64,000 nucleotides of DNA from assembly GCA_033239125.1 (NCBI GenBank), contig BSWB01000001.1:136506981-136570980 (forward strand), written 5' to 3'. Shown here one piece after another: positions 1 to 11,463 of the stretch. Position 1 is the first letter of the stretch, and every line of letters starts with the position of its first letter. The notes below the pieces were generated by a model. The model was not told where the DNA came from. It saw only the letters and a program-made list of their open reading frames with translations, and did not search any database. Source of the stretch: Fagopyrum homotropicum. Lineage: Eukaryota; Streptophyta; Magnoliopsida; Caryophyllales; Polygonaceae. The translations under genes were made by a program, and so were the position numbers.

Positions 1-121
1 GCATACATAGATGTAGGAATGGTTATGATGAGTGTAAATGTAAAGGTGCCGGTACAATATAGGAGGTATTGTATAGGTGTATGCGTATAGATAATTTTAA
101 GAATACGATTAGAAGAGGTGA

Positions 122-156
<35 letters not shown>

Positions 157-212
157 TCCGAATAGATTGGAGATTTGGGTATATATGTTTATTTGATTGA
201 GTGTAGGGTGCG

Positions 213-288
<76 letters not shown>

Positions 289-1528
289 GATGACGGAAAT
301 GGAGGATACGAGTAGATATAATTATATATGCGTCAGTGCAGTACGTAGACGTACATATATAGAGGTATAGAACGGAGTATATATATATAGGTATATATAT
401 ATAAGTGCGAGTTTAGGAGATATAAAAGTATGTAGGAGGAGAGTTGTCCTTTTTCGAGTTGATTCGAGTTTCGAACTTATAACCTATAAGTAACTATCCG
501 AGAGACACAAATTATGGAAAACAAGTTCTAAAAGGAATTAGTAGGAATTAAGAATAACCTTTGAGAATTTTCGGCACTAAGGGTAAAATGGTCTTTTACC
601 GTAAGAGAGCTTTTTCCGTAATCCCTTCGCATGAGGTTGGACATCTAGATGTGATTTTGATCCACATGCCTTATTTGACAGGCGTTGGAGTTACCACGAG
701 TACGAACTGATTTGAGACTTGTTAGAGTGTGATTTGACTCAAGTAAGTCCTTGCGACTTACTTAGCCAGTTTCTGGATATTAGTTGAATGATAGTGGTTG
801 TGTGTGTGCGATGTGCGTGATGATAATAATAACAACTTGTTAGGACGACCGTTATTATTATGATTAAGGCCCAAGTGTATGCATAACGGGCCGTGACATC
901 ACTGCCCAGCTTTGACAAGAGACTAGGAGGTTCTCTATACCTAGACCAGGCAAGTACAAGGTGAGATGCATCGGATCCATTCCTGATGGTTACACGGGAG
1001 CGGAGGCGAGGTTTGGGAATCCCTCGTGTCACAAAATAAGTATCATTAGTAAGAGTGAATAACTTAACTGAAGATAATAAATGGACTTGTTTGAAAGCAT
1101 GATGGGTGTTTATATTTTATGTGTGTGTGCGCTATTATTACTCTCTTAATATTTAGATAACTAGCTAATGGTTTCTCTTGTTGTTTTTAGATTTACTGCA
1201 GGTTAGATCAGCAGCTGAGTGATCCGGAAGTAGTGGTCAGCCGGGTCTCCGTACTCCTTGGAGTGGGGGGGGGGGGGGTTGGGTTGTTGTTTGTCGTTCT
1301 TTCTTTTGTTAAGACAGTTGATCGTTTTTCCCTTTGTTTAAGTACTATAGGCTGCTAGACCGTGTTGTATTCATTCCTTTAAAAATACTATTTCATGAAT
1401 TTCGGTTTTTTTTTTTTATTTGTGTCTTGTTGCAAGATCCTAATAATATTGTTGTCAAACTGAGGTCGGAACCCATTGTAAGGTCCTAACCAGTAACGTC
1501 CCGAGTTCTGAGAATTCGGGGTGTTACA
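1..1528 (+). mobile_element. Chromovirus-family LTR, 3' portion, cut by window edge
   Basis: This is the downstream part of a long terminal repeat that recurs six more times in the window. It ends in GGGGTGTTACA at 1528. The block from about 840 to 1528 matches 23780-24450 closely. No primer-binding site follows the end, so this is a 3' LTR or a solo LTR whose start lies left of the window. It contains a (TA)n run at about 123-154 and a hexamer array at about 213-288. It sits next to, and probably inside, the Athila/Tat-like sequence that continues to 4385. Confidence 0.85.
213..288. repeat. (CATATA)n microsatellite
   Basis: About thirteen uninterrupted copies of the hexamer ACATAT lie inside the LTR. 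They are absent from the other LTR copies, so this is local expansion in this copy. Confidence 0.9.
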
Positions 1529-2601
1529 GTTTAACTGAAACAGTTTTCGAAACGATTTTGTGCTTCTTATCTGGATATGACCTCAGTGAAGATTTTGTTT
1601 GCAGATTGGTTTTGAAATCTTTATATGTTTGAAAGTTTTATGATATGTTTAAGTTGCTAAATGCTTTGTTTGAAATTTTGACATGTTTAATACTTTGTTT
1701 TTATCCAAATTATGTTGAATTTGAAGGTTGACACCACATTATGAGTTCTCTCACTTTCTTCCTGGGATGATTAAGGCAATTCATTCTCTTCTCTTCTTCT
1801 TCTTCTTGATCATGCTTTAGCCCCTCATATATATATTTGCCTCCCTTTACCTATCCGGAAATTTGGAAGCAAGCAAGAAAAGAAATGCAAGTGAAAGAAA
1901 AATGAGATGTTGGCTGGAAGTTAGTAAGAAACGAATAGGTTTGGGGAAGTCAATCATGATGATGAGTAACTCGGCACCATTCACATAGCCAGGTGTTTGT
2001 GTCTTGCCAAAGTCAGATTGAGCGATATTCCTAACGGGTCATGGTATGTGCATCAAGGGTTTGAGGCATCTCGAGAAATTGATGATTGCTGATCTCCTAC
2101 GGTTATTGTGCACCTTTGTCCATGCATCCCAAAAAGTAAAAAAGTAAAATAAGCAAAGCTTATTAGTGGAAGATGTTGAAGTTCAAAACAAGTGAAGTAA
2201 ATATCCTTTTCCCGGATTCTAGCACCACATTCCCTAAATACATCCCACCCTCACACGTTTCTTGACCTTCTTTTGAAAAGTCCTTGAGACCTCGAGCTTG
2301 TTGATTGACTTGGTGGTTTAAACTGGATTATACATGATTAATTTCGATAATAATGATTTATTATGCATTCTATGATTTTATGCAAAGAAGAACAACTTTC
2401 TTATATCTATAAAATGTTTTGATCATATTTTGATTTTAAACACCATGAGACATTCTCTTAGAGTGATCTATGAGTGGAGCACACCACCAAAAATATTTTG
2501 AAATACTTTTCATTGATCTTTATGACTTATAATCCATTCTATCTTGTACTTAAGATTTGGAACTCGCTTGGGGACAAGCAAGGGACAAGTATGGGGTATT
2601 T
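1529..2601 (+). other. Non-coding 3' internal region of an Athila/Tat-like element
   Basis: There is no supportable coding sequence here. The region ends in a G/A-rich stretch (about 2570-2601, with GGGGACAAGCAAGGGACAAG) directly before an LTR-like start TGATAGCATG. That is how the polypurine tract and 3' LTR of Athila/Tat-lineage Gypsy elements are arranged. The assignment is inferred from this layout, because no protein domain is present. Confidence 0.45.
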
Positions 2602-4385
2602 TGATAGCATGTATTATAGTCTATATTTTGGGACTTGTTTAGACGTTTTATCTTCAATAATCTGCATGTTTGAATGTATATTATGTGATTATATTGTCAT
2701 TTCATCTACCTTTACGGGAATCGAGGTCTACACCAAGTTTCGTTGTAATCGTAAATAAAATGGCACATTTTGGACTAAAATGGAGCTAAAGGAGCCAAGG
2801 AGTCATTGGAGCTACATTCTGAAGCTTAAGGAAGAACTCAGGAAGCATGAAATTAACAAAGAAGATTTACTTTGGACCAGATTTGAGAGATTTCACCTTC
2901 AGCTGAGAGCCACCTCGGTTGACCACAGAGTCACCTCGACCGAGGTGATCTAGAGAGCGCCCCGACCGAGGCGAACACCCTGGACGCGGCGAGATATATT
3001 TTATTTGGCTGAGATCTTTTATTTTTGGAAAGAGAGATCTTATATTTTTGGGCTGGATTTCTAGAAGGAAGATCATATATTTTGGAGATCTATTTTAGAA
3101 ATATGGATATATTTTATTAGGAAATTATCTTTTTAAGATATTTTATCTTTGGAAGATAATTCTCCTATATAAAGGGTTGGATTATCTATGGATCACCGAT
3201 CTTCGGATCGTCGGATCAGCAACCCGCTACCATCGCAGCACTTGGGGATTGGAGAAGCTGCAGTTAGGAAGGATTTTTGGAAGGTTGAAGGAAGATTGAA
3301 GGAAAGAAGTTCATAGCTTGTTATAGCTTTTGTGAAGGGATTTGTAAGACTTTCTTAGATTCCCTTTTGTTTGATTGTCTTGTTGGATTTGTGATCCAAG
3401 GAACGCTGATTTGTTTGATATTTGATTCAGTTATTGAAGCCTTGTTCTTAAGGTTTTTGTGTTCAAATATTCATTCTCTTCCCATATATTTGATTATTGC
3501 TTTCATGATGATGAGTGGCTAATTTCCTTGTGCGGTTCTAGGGTGATTGGTTGAAAGTCGTGGGAAAAACAATGATAGAATAATCTTAATCCCAGTAGGA
3601 CCCTGAAAGCTCGAGTCTTTATCCTTAACCCTAGAACATCTCGTTCAGGTCGATGAACATCTCGGCCGGGGTGGAATTTGACTGACCGAGGTGACCTTAT
3701 CTGATCCGTAACTGAGAGTTAAGTGTTGGAGTTTGCCAAATCCTATTCTTATTACACCTTTCCCGATTCAATGGAAACTTAGGATGAGACTTACCCGGTA
3801 ATTCCTTTGTTTGTTTACCCATGATCATAAGTGTAGGTAATAAAGGTTTATCTTTTATTGGGGTTTGAGTGTGCCTTCATTTCATCTTTGTGAGTTAGCC
3901 TGAGACTTACCTGGTAAAGGTTGATTCTATTCCCTTAGTTGGTTTGTTGGTTTGAGATTATAGTTCATTTCCTTAGTACCTTGAGACTTACCCGTAATAG
4001 GTTCTTTGGTTTGGGATTGTGAGTAGTGAGACTTACCCGGTGATCTATTCCACTTTAGTAACACCTTCCCTTTGCAAAACCTCAGCTTTATCCGCTTATC
4101 TTGAGATCTTGAGTTGGAACCACAACTAGGTGCTTTAATCCCTAGAATTTGCATATTTCCTTTAATTGACCTTATTATCATCTTTGATTGTTTTAATCGC
4201 TTTTGTGGTTAGTTGCAATATTGACTACTTATATTGGTTTTGTTTCACCTAAGTCCTTGAGATCGACACCCCGGAATTCTTACTTTTACTATAATTGATC
4301 CGTACACTGCGGGTTCGCATCCTTGTTTTAAGCATACTTCTTGGGTTATAAATTTAAAGCTTGCACACACCATTTGGAGCGAACA
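2602..4385 (+). mobile_element. 3' LTR of an Athila/Tat-like Gypsy element
   Basis: The segment starts TGATAGCATG and ends GCGAACA. It aligns along its whole length with the reverse complement of 26728-28480. The bases beside it do not form a 5-bp duplication (TATTT left, ATTAT right). That fits a 3' LTR with internal sequence on its left rather than a solo LTR. Inside are four copies of a motif like GAGACTTACCCGGTAA (about 3788, 3902, 3982 and 4027) and short palindromes around CACCTCGGTTGACC (about 2908-2990). Confidence 0.7.
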
Positions 4386-5619
4386 ATTATTCAAAAAATT
4401 AAACTCTTGTATTTTCCTTTTGTTCACTAGCGAAGGCCGAGACAACCAATACTCCTATTTCAGTTGATATTATAGAACTGAATTTTGTTTTATAGATGAG
4501 TGGAAAATTAAGCTTTTATATTTTCTATTGATGGTATGACGAGGGCCCATTAGTTTTTTCAATGCAATTTGGTCATTTTGTGCCTTGAAACTTTTGTTCT
4601 GTCTTTCCAAGGTTACTCTTAATAGAAGAGAGTTATAGGAAGTTGAGGTAAATTAAGAAAAGATGTGGCAAAATGGGTTGAAGAGATCTTAAATTAGTGT
4701 TTGCTCGAGACAAATACATAGATATGCATGCATATAATCGGATAACTACAATGCAGATGCAAAAAAGACCAAGACAAGAACATGAATAAAATCATTAAAG
4801 ATTGTACTTATCACCCAAACAACTAAAAACTTTATTTGATTGTTTAAAGTCATTAACTAGTATCAAGATCGATCAGAATTAATAAGCAAATTCAAATGCA
4901 GATGCAAAAAAGACCAAGACAAGAACAACCCGGAGGCGATAATCGTTCAAAGATTAAGAAAGATCTTTGTTTTAAACATATGTGGACCTCTGAGATGATC
5001 GGAAAAGGTTCGTCTTCTTCGATTCCATTTCGAACGAGATCGTCTTCTTCATCTACGGCAAACCCTGGACCACTTGACCCAAAACCATCCTTCAACCCGA
5101 CTTGATCGAACTGATTGAGTGGCCTACATTTGGATATGTACTATGGTTCATTACCACATCTAGTTACACATCAATTATAAATAAATACCTAGTATAATAC
5201 TCATGTTTTCTCATTATCAATTGGTAATTTGATAACAAGACCCTCCAATCAATGTTTCAATGTCATTTTTTTTATTAATTAAAAATTTATGTTTTATTAG
5301 GAAAAAAAACAAAAAAACTAAATTTTTTTAGAAGAAAAATACATGAGAAAATGAAACTAAAAAGTAAAACAAGACTGTTCTTAACTTTAAATATTTTTTA
5401 GGATAAAAATAAAGAGGAAATAAAAATAAAACATGTAAGGAAACTTAAAAATGGAATAAGGTAAAAAAAAAATCATACAAAACGTGATGTCCGGTAATTT
5501 ATTTTCTAGTGGATGTATGATATATAACGTGACCCATATGAACGTGCGACCCCTGGTTATTTATTGTTAATGGACTTTTGACACAAATCATACAAACACG
5601 TGATGTCCGGCAATTTATT
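4386..5619. other. AT-rich intergenic DNA, no gene supported
   Basis: A 30-odd-base segment (ATGCAGATGCAAAAAAGACC and following) occurs at about 4751 and again at about 4896. An open frame of 69 codons at 4896-5105 on the plus strand begins in the second copy and is rich in serine and proline. I see no domain, no splice structure and no homologue I recognise, so I do not call it a gene. Confidence 0.5.
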
Positions 5620-6510
5620 TTCAGTGAAGTTTTGACGTATGACACGACTCATACGAACGTGTAATGCTCAACCGTCCCCAACTGTATTGACCAAGAGCAT
5701 TCAAAGTTCGATAGTTTTACGACGCATGATCTGACTCATACGAAAGTGTGACGTCCAACCGGTTCTAGCCCCAACCGTAATTGACCAAGAATATTTAAAG
5801 TTCAACAATTTTGTGATGCCTGATCCGATTCATACAAAAGTGTGAAGTCCAACCGGCTCCAACCGTAATTGGCCAAGAGTATTTAAAGTTCAATAGATTC
5901 GTGATGCATGATCCGACTCATAAAAAGTGTGACCTCCAACCGGCCCCAACCGTAATTGACCAAGAGTATTCAATGTTCAATAGATTTGTGACACATGATC
6001 CGAGTCATAAGAATGTGAGACACCCAACTGACCCGAACTGTAATTGACGAAGAGTATTTAAAGGTCAATAGATTTGTGACGCATGATCAGACTCATAAAG
6101 TTGTGACGTTCAACCAACCTCAACCGTATTTGACGAAGAGTAATTATAGTTAATAGATTTGTGACCCATGCTCTGACTCATACGAAATTATGACACCCAA
6201 CAGACCTGAACCGTAATTGACCAAGAGCATTCAAAGGTCTGTAGATTTGTGATGCATGATCTGACTCATACGAAAGTGTGACGCAGAACTGACCCTAACC
6301 GTAATTGAGCAAAATAATTCAAAGTAAAATAGATTTGTGTCGCATGATTTGACTCGTATGAAAGTGTGACGCCCAATCGACTTCAACCGTAACTGACCAA
6401 GAGTATTAAAGTTCAATAAATATATGACGCATGGTCCGACTCATACGAAAGTGTGACGACCAACCAACTCCGGCCATAATTGACCGAGATGTATTAAAAG
6501 TTAATACTAG
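5620..6510. repeat. Satellite-like tandem array, about 85-92 bp unit, about 10 copies
   Basis: Degenerate units carry the sequence GACTCATACGAAAGTGTGAC, then CAACCG, then CCGTAATTGACCAAGAG, then TTCAATAGATTTGTGA. The GACTCATA element recurs at about 5645, 5732, 5826, 5917, 6003, 6091, 6174, 6262, 6352 and 6437. Short open frames inside it are artefacts of the repeat. Confidence 0.85.
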
Positions 6511-6559
6511 CTAAACGTTCAAAGAAAATGACTTTGGAGTTTGTTTTCAACATTACTTA

Positions 6560-6985
6560 GGGCCTGTTCGGCGGAGATTATTGCGTAGATTATTGTAAAG
6601 CTTTGTATTTTTTGAAAGTTAAATGGTGTTTGGTATAATAGCTTTTTGGAGAGATTAGATTTTTGAAGAGCTTTTTGAGGAGTTTTTTTTTTGGGATTTG
6701 AAAAAGCTTTCTATCATAGCTTTTTGGGTAGATTATCAAATTTTTTACAATTTTACCCCTCTTAAACATATTTAACAATTTGTACATTTTTGTCCTCTTT
6801 GACTTTTTGGTAAATCTACCATACAAATCATTCACAAATCTACTTTAAACATCAACTAGGTTATTTGTTAGATTTTCGGAATTTACAAAGCTTTTTAAAA
6901 CTCTATTAACAATTCTACCCAAAAAAAACTAAAGCTACTCAAAAAGCTTAAACTACTCAAAAATCTTGTTTTGCCGAGCAGAGCC
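6560..6985. mobile_element. Tourist-like (PIF/Harbinger) MITE, 426 bp
   Basis: It is flanked by the 3-bp duplication TTA (6557-6559 and 6986-6988). The ends are inverted: GGGCCTGTTCGGCGGAGA on the left and the complement GGCTCTGCTCGGCAAAAC on the right. It encodes nothing recognisable. TTA duplication plus GGGCCTGTT-type ends are typical of Tourist-like elements. Confidence 0.75.
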
Positions 6986-7004
6986 TTAGTTTCTTATATG
7001 CTTA

Positions 7005-7289
7005 GCGTCTATTGGGTTTTAACTTCGAAAACGGAAATGAATTGAAAACGAATCTAGTCCATATATTTATTCTTGTTCATGAAATTTTTTGAAATCATTC
7101 ATTGTGATTTGAAGTGATTGTAGTAGAATTAGATTAGTTTTACTACAATAAAGGGAAACAAAATGAGAAATTAAATGCATTTTCCATGAAAGTACAAAGA
7201 ATGATTTCAAAAAATTTCATAAACAAGTACACGTGGACTAAATTCATTTTCATTCCGTTTTCATTTTCAAAATTTCAACCAAATGGGGC
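7005..7289. mobile_element. Foldback Tourist-like MITE, 285 bp
   Basis: TTA is duplicated at 7002-7004 and 7290-7292. The two halves are inverted repeats of roughly 95 bases, with ends GCGTCTATTGGGTT and the complement GCCCCATTTGGTT. The whole element could fold into one long hairpin. It has no coding capacity. Confidence 0.75.
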
Positions 7290-7717
7290 TTAATTTACTT
7301 GAGTGAATCAATCACTGCCGTCAAAACTATAAATGCCTCTGTCAATCGATTATTCTGTGAGTTAATAAAGAACACCCAATTTTAATTGATTGTAATGAAT
7401 ATTATAAATTACCTTAATTGTGCAAATATGTCGTTGGTTCTAAATTGTAGGTCAATTCTAATAATTCCTTGCCTATTCTCGAGGCAATTGCATAAGCGAA
7501 GATTCAACTCAAAGCCGGTCGACTGAAACAGTGACACTGTGAATTGAATCGTCGTTTATGTATGAATAACATCAAATTCAAAAGACCAGTAAAATGAAGA
7601 ACAAGCATCTCATTATTTGCAGGAAATCACATCTAGGGAGAAACTTCATCCAAGCTTCTTCCTAACAACAAACAGTCGAAATTCAAACGGGAAATGGCCG
7701 GAAAACGGCGGTTTCGT

Positions 7718-8043
7718 TTAGACAGGAGGATCGCAGATGTAACCGTCAGTTTCACGGTGGGGGAAACGGAGACCGGAGGACTTGGGGCAAACAGTTACAT
7801 CATCAGACAACATGAAGTAAATGAAACATGACCTCGTCGGCGATGTCTCAGATGCCTCCTCCATCGATAGTTCCTGTATATAAAATTCTCGTTTTTAAAA
7901 TGAAAATATCTTTTCTATTGTTAATACTATGATCAGATTGATGCAGCAAAGTTAGGGTATACCTGAACAAGGTGGCCGGAGATGGTTATCTTACTGATAC
8001 AAGTGTTGTAAGAGAGGAGAGGGTTTGAATATGAGACTTGCAT
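7718..8043 (-). CDS. Small two-exon gene, 78-residue protein of unknown function
   Basis: Exon 1 is 8043-7963 (27 codons) and exon 2 is 7873-7718 (51 codons plus TAA). The 89-base intron is AT-rich, with donor CAG|GTATAC and acceptor TATACAG|GAA, and it lies between codons so the frame is kept. An in-frame TAG at 8074-8076 bounds the start. The next ATG, at codon 31, is an alternative start. The protein has a serine- and glutamate-rich stretch after the junction, then CFIYFMLSDDVTVCP, and ends DGYICDPPV. It has no transmembrane segment or convincing signal peptide. I do not recognise the family. The neighbours are transposons and the gene stands alone. The splice sites, bounded frame and complete ORF support a real gene, but a decayed fragment remains possible. 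Confidence 0.5.
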
Positions 8044-8079
8044 GTGAAGATGATTTTTGTAGGGGAGTGATGACTATGG

Positions 8080-8089
8080 TTAATAAATA
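8080..8089 (-). promoter_or_regulatory. Possible TATA element of the small gene
   Basis: TATTTATTAA on the minus strand lies about 37 bases upstream of the ATG at 8043. This position would give a very short 5' leader. It is a weak match in AT-rich DNA. Confidence 0.25.
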
Positions 8090-9598
8090 TGGCTAATTAC
8101 ATAAAAAAATATTTTAGATTTTACTAAAAGAATAAAATTAAATATTTTAGAAAAACATTAACTGTCGTTGAACCCAAATTTACATATTTGCAACATTCAA
8201 CCACCCGCAATTATATCTATTAATATTAGATTTACAAACTTTTAATGCAAGTCGAGTAACCTATAATGTTAGGTAATTATATGTAACGGAGTTAACGGGA
8301 CACAAAGTTTATCAAGGTACTACCATCTTGGTCCATTTGACATTATGTCACCATTCTTGGGGATTTAACATTGTCATTTTTTCGCCGGGAAATCCCACTC
8401 TTGTTTACTTTTCGTTTTATAACTCTATGATTTTTTTTTTCCGATTAAATCGATGTCAAGTTATTCAATACCCGAGCAATTGAGTGTTGATGATATTTTG
8501 ATAGGTGAAATTAAAATTTAAAATAAAAATAAAAAAGCATATATATTCCATCAAAAGATAAAATGTGTAAAGCACTAATAAATTGCATAAAATATGGTAT
8601 CACTAATACTATACTTGTACCATGTAGAATCCAACTGAGGAAATTTTATTTATTTTGATCAGAAACCACCCTCTTATTAGGAAACAATTTACACAAACTT
8701 ATGTTTATGAAAGGTAAATGACAAGACAAATAATTGGACAAAATTGTTCAACATTTTCTTGTTTTTCACTCATAATTTGTTTAATAATCACAACTATATA
8801 TAAAACTAGTATAACTGTAGAAAAAATGTACTTTTTATTTAAAATCATTTTTTTTATAAATAAGTTTATGGATTAGAAAACTATCTTATCTTATATCTAT
8901 TAAAGCAGAAGCCTTTATTGCCACGTGTCACCACCATGTTTCTCGAAGCCTAAAAAATTATTATAAAAAATGATTTCTAAATGTTAATATAAATTGAAAA
9001 AATTGATTTCTAGATTTTTTTTAAAATATTATAGTTTTATAAAAATAGTTTTTTTTTTCTTAACTTTTACATATTTTTTTACCGACGAGCATATCTTAAA
9101 AATTCAGTTTAAATATATATTTAATTAGAAAAGATAAATACTTAAAAGATAATTAAAAGTCATAATAATGATTATAATTTCATTCTCCGGATTTTTATTT
9201 TACAAAAATATACATATAAATTTCTAAGTATTAAGTATTTATTAAAACTCAATCCGCACTTTACACTAGTTAGAATTAACTGTAGAAAAAAATGTATGCG
9301 TTAGAGTTATTTTGAACACAATAAAAACTAATCAATGAAAATTCAAAAGATATTAATTCCATAAATTAGTTAAAAATCAAAAATAAAAATTGAATTTAAA
9401 TTACCATATAATTAAAATAAGATTTTAAATTTGATATGATGCGACTAATAATTGATTAACATGGAGACTCAAAATAACTCTCGACTCGACACATACTTCA
9501 CCTTTAGTATATTTAGTAGATGAAACTCTTATACCTCCTACACAATTTTACTAGTAAAAATCAATTTATATTTTTTTAATTTATATTTTAGTATGTTA
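8090..9598. other. AT-rich intergenic DNA with a dispersed repeat block
   Basis: The block at about 8164-8300 (CGTTGAACCCAAATTTACAT and following) recurs at about 24644-24780, and its second half recurs at about 19960-20035. At about 8884 the sequence ATCTATTAAAGCAGAAGCC looks like a plant Helitron 5' end, and CTAGT occurs at 9266-9270. There is no hairpin before it, so I do not call an element. No gene is seen. Confidence 0.5.
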
Positions 9599-9683
9599 AT
9601 TTTTTTTTTTTTTGTTTTTTTGGTAGGAAGGAGAGTCAGTGGTCTCCGCGCATATAGTCGCGCTTCTTATAAATGAACAATGG

Positions 9684-11463
9684 CTAAGTAGTCCTCACAC
9701 GGGGGATAGTCTTGCCCCTTACATCATGAATAAGAAAATCAACAACACCCTCGGGAGGGTCACACAATACATGAAAACCGAGTTCATAAGAAAAAGCTAA
9801 AGAAGCTAAATAATCAGCAACCCTATTACCTTCACGGTAGATATGCCGAACTTGGACAATCCAAACTCTTTGAAGGAAGCCTTGGCACGTGTGTACCAGG
9901 CTAGAAAGAGGATGACACCTTGACAGACTTTTCCCAAGAAGATTCGTAATTAGTTGGGAATCTATATCGAGGATAACCTTCCGATACCCAGATTCCCAAG
10001 CTAACTTGAGCCCTTGAGCAACACCCCACAATTCCGCAATTGGAACCGTACATGTGCCAATGTTGTGAACACCTCCCCGGTGCCAACCCCCTTCGAAATC
10101 ACGAAGAACGCAACATGCCGCCGATGCTCCACTATTCTTCACTACTCCATCAGTATTCAGTTTGATCTAGCCTTGTGGTGGTAATGTCCAAGTCACATAA
10201 ATTGTCGATGGATACGCCGTCCGTTGCTGTGTTGGATCCCTTAGTCGTGTCTTTCAAGCCGCATAATAATCTTTTGTTTTTTGAAGAATGAGCGCATGTT
10301 TATTTGGTGTAACCACATTCTCAAAAACTACTCGATTCCTCCATTTCCATATGCACCAAAGACCTTCTGCAAATATATCACACCACATATATCTTGAAGC
10401 ATATAAAGTAGAACTAAAAACATTACCTCGAATCCAAATATTAAAAGGTTGATCGAAGAAACTCGGGCACATTGTCGCTGCGTTGAGGGCTGTCCACATT
10501 AACTTCACGGTTGGGCAATCCTTAAATAAGTGTAAAAGATCTTCTGTTGTTCCTGGACATAGCTTGCACGAATCATCAACCGCAAGATGTCGACATTGCC
10601 TTTCTCCTTATGTGAGAACCGCCCCATTTAAATCCTTCCACATAAACAATTTTCCTCACTCCTGCACCTTAAGCTTCCAAATCCTTCGAAATAGATCTCT
10701 AGCAACAAACTGAAAATCCATTGCTTTTGTGATAACCCGGCATCCAGATGCAATGGAATAGGCGCCGCTGTGCGTACGGCCAAGTCACCACATCCGACTT
10801 GGCAGGATCAATCATAATCGATGCTAAATACTGCTTATGCTCAGGTAGAAGGAGATCATGCAACACGTCCCATCTCCAGTATCATCCCACATGTCACAAA
10901 CAGTAACGCCTTCTTCAGTTGGATGAAGCCGTCTTGTTACAGTGGTCTTCAATAGGTGAGGGAGCAACCAACTATCCTCCCAAAACCTAGTTTGCTGACC
11001 ATTACCAACAACTTTCTTAGAATGGGGTGCGATAACCAACTGGAAACCCTTAAGAATAGCTTTCAAACCATATGATTGCTTCCTTTGATTTATACCGATC
11101 GTAGTTGTGTATATCGAAGTTAAACCGTAATCCATAACGGGCTTGATTCCGTAATAAATCACCAGGCAAGCTTTCCAGCAAAAGCTAAATTGATAGTTTT
11201 AGCCTTTACAATCCCAAGCCCACCATTATCCCGTGATTTACACAACTCGCTCCACTTCACCAGATGCATACGCTTAGTGTCACCGGAACTACCCCAAATG
11301 AAATTCCGACAACATTTGTCAATTCGATTAGCAATACTTGTTGGGATAATAATAGTTGACATAGAATATTGGGGTAAAGTCATTAACACCGAACGGGTAA
11401 GCGTAACCCTTCCGGCAAAACTCAAACTCCGTCGCTTCCAACCACTTAATCTAGCACACATCT
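9684..11463 (-). pseudogene. LINE ORF2, 3' part: RT thumb/zf-RVT region and RNase H
   Basis: This is the downstream portion of ORF2, separated from the upstream part by the LTR at 11464. At 11461-11159 the translation shows LSGWKRRSLSFAGRVTL and CCRNFIWGSSG, typical of the region after the reverse transcriptase in plant L1 elements. The stretch 10508-10254 resembles the zf-RVT region, with GLWCIWKWRNRVVF. The stretch 10142-9684 is an RVT_3-type RNase H, with AELWGVAQGLKLAWESG and REGNRVADYLASLA and a final stop at 9684. A TAG just upstream of the RNase H, before IKLNTDG, replaces an expected tryptophan. Frameshifts separate the pieces. Confidence 0.85.

Noticed and set aside
739..1032. Open frame of about 65-97 codons (GIPKPRLRPRV...SLLSELGSDVTARY) repeated antisense to the element in most LTR copies (also 23763, 38472, 44162, 59300)
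   Set aside because: It needs a GTG start, is broken by TAG in the LTR at 51655 (near 52230), and its conservation is explained by the shared LTR sequence.
8884..9269. Possible small Helitron (5' ATCTATTAAAGCAGAAG, 3' CTAGT)
   Set aside because: No hairpin precedes the CTAG, so the 3' end is not supported.
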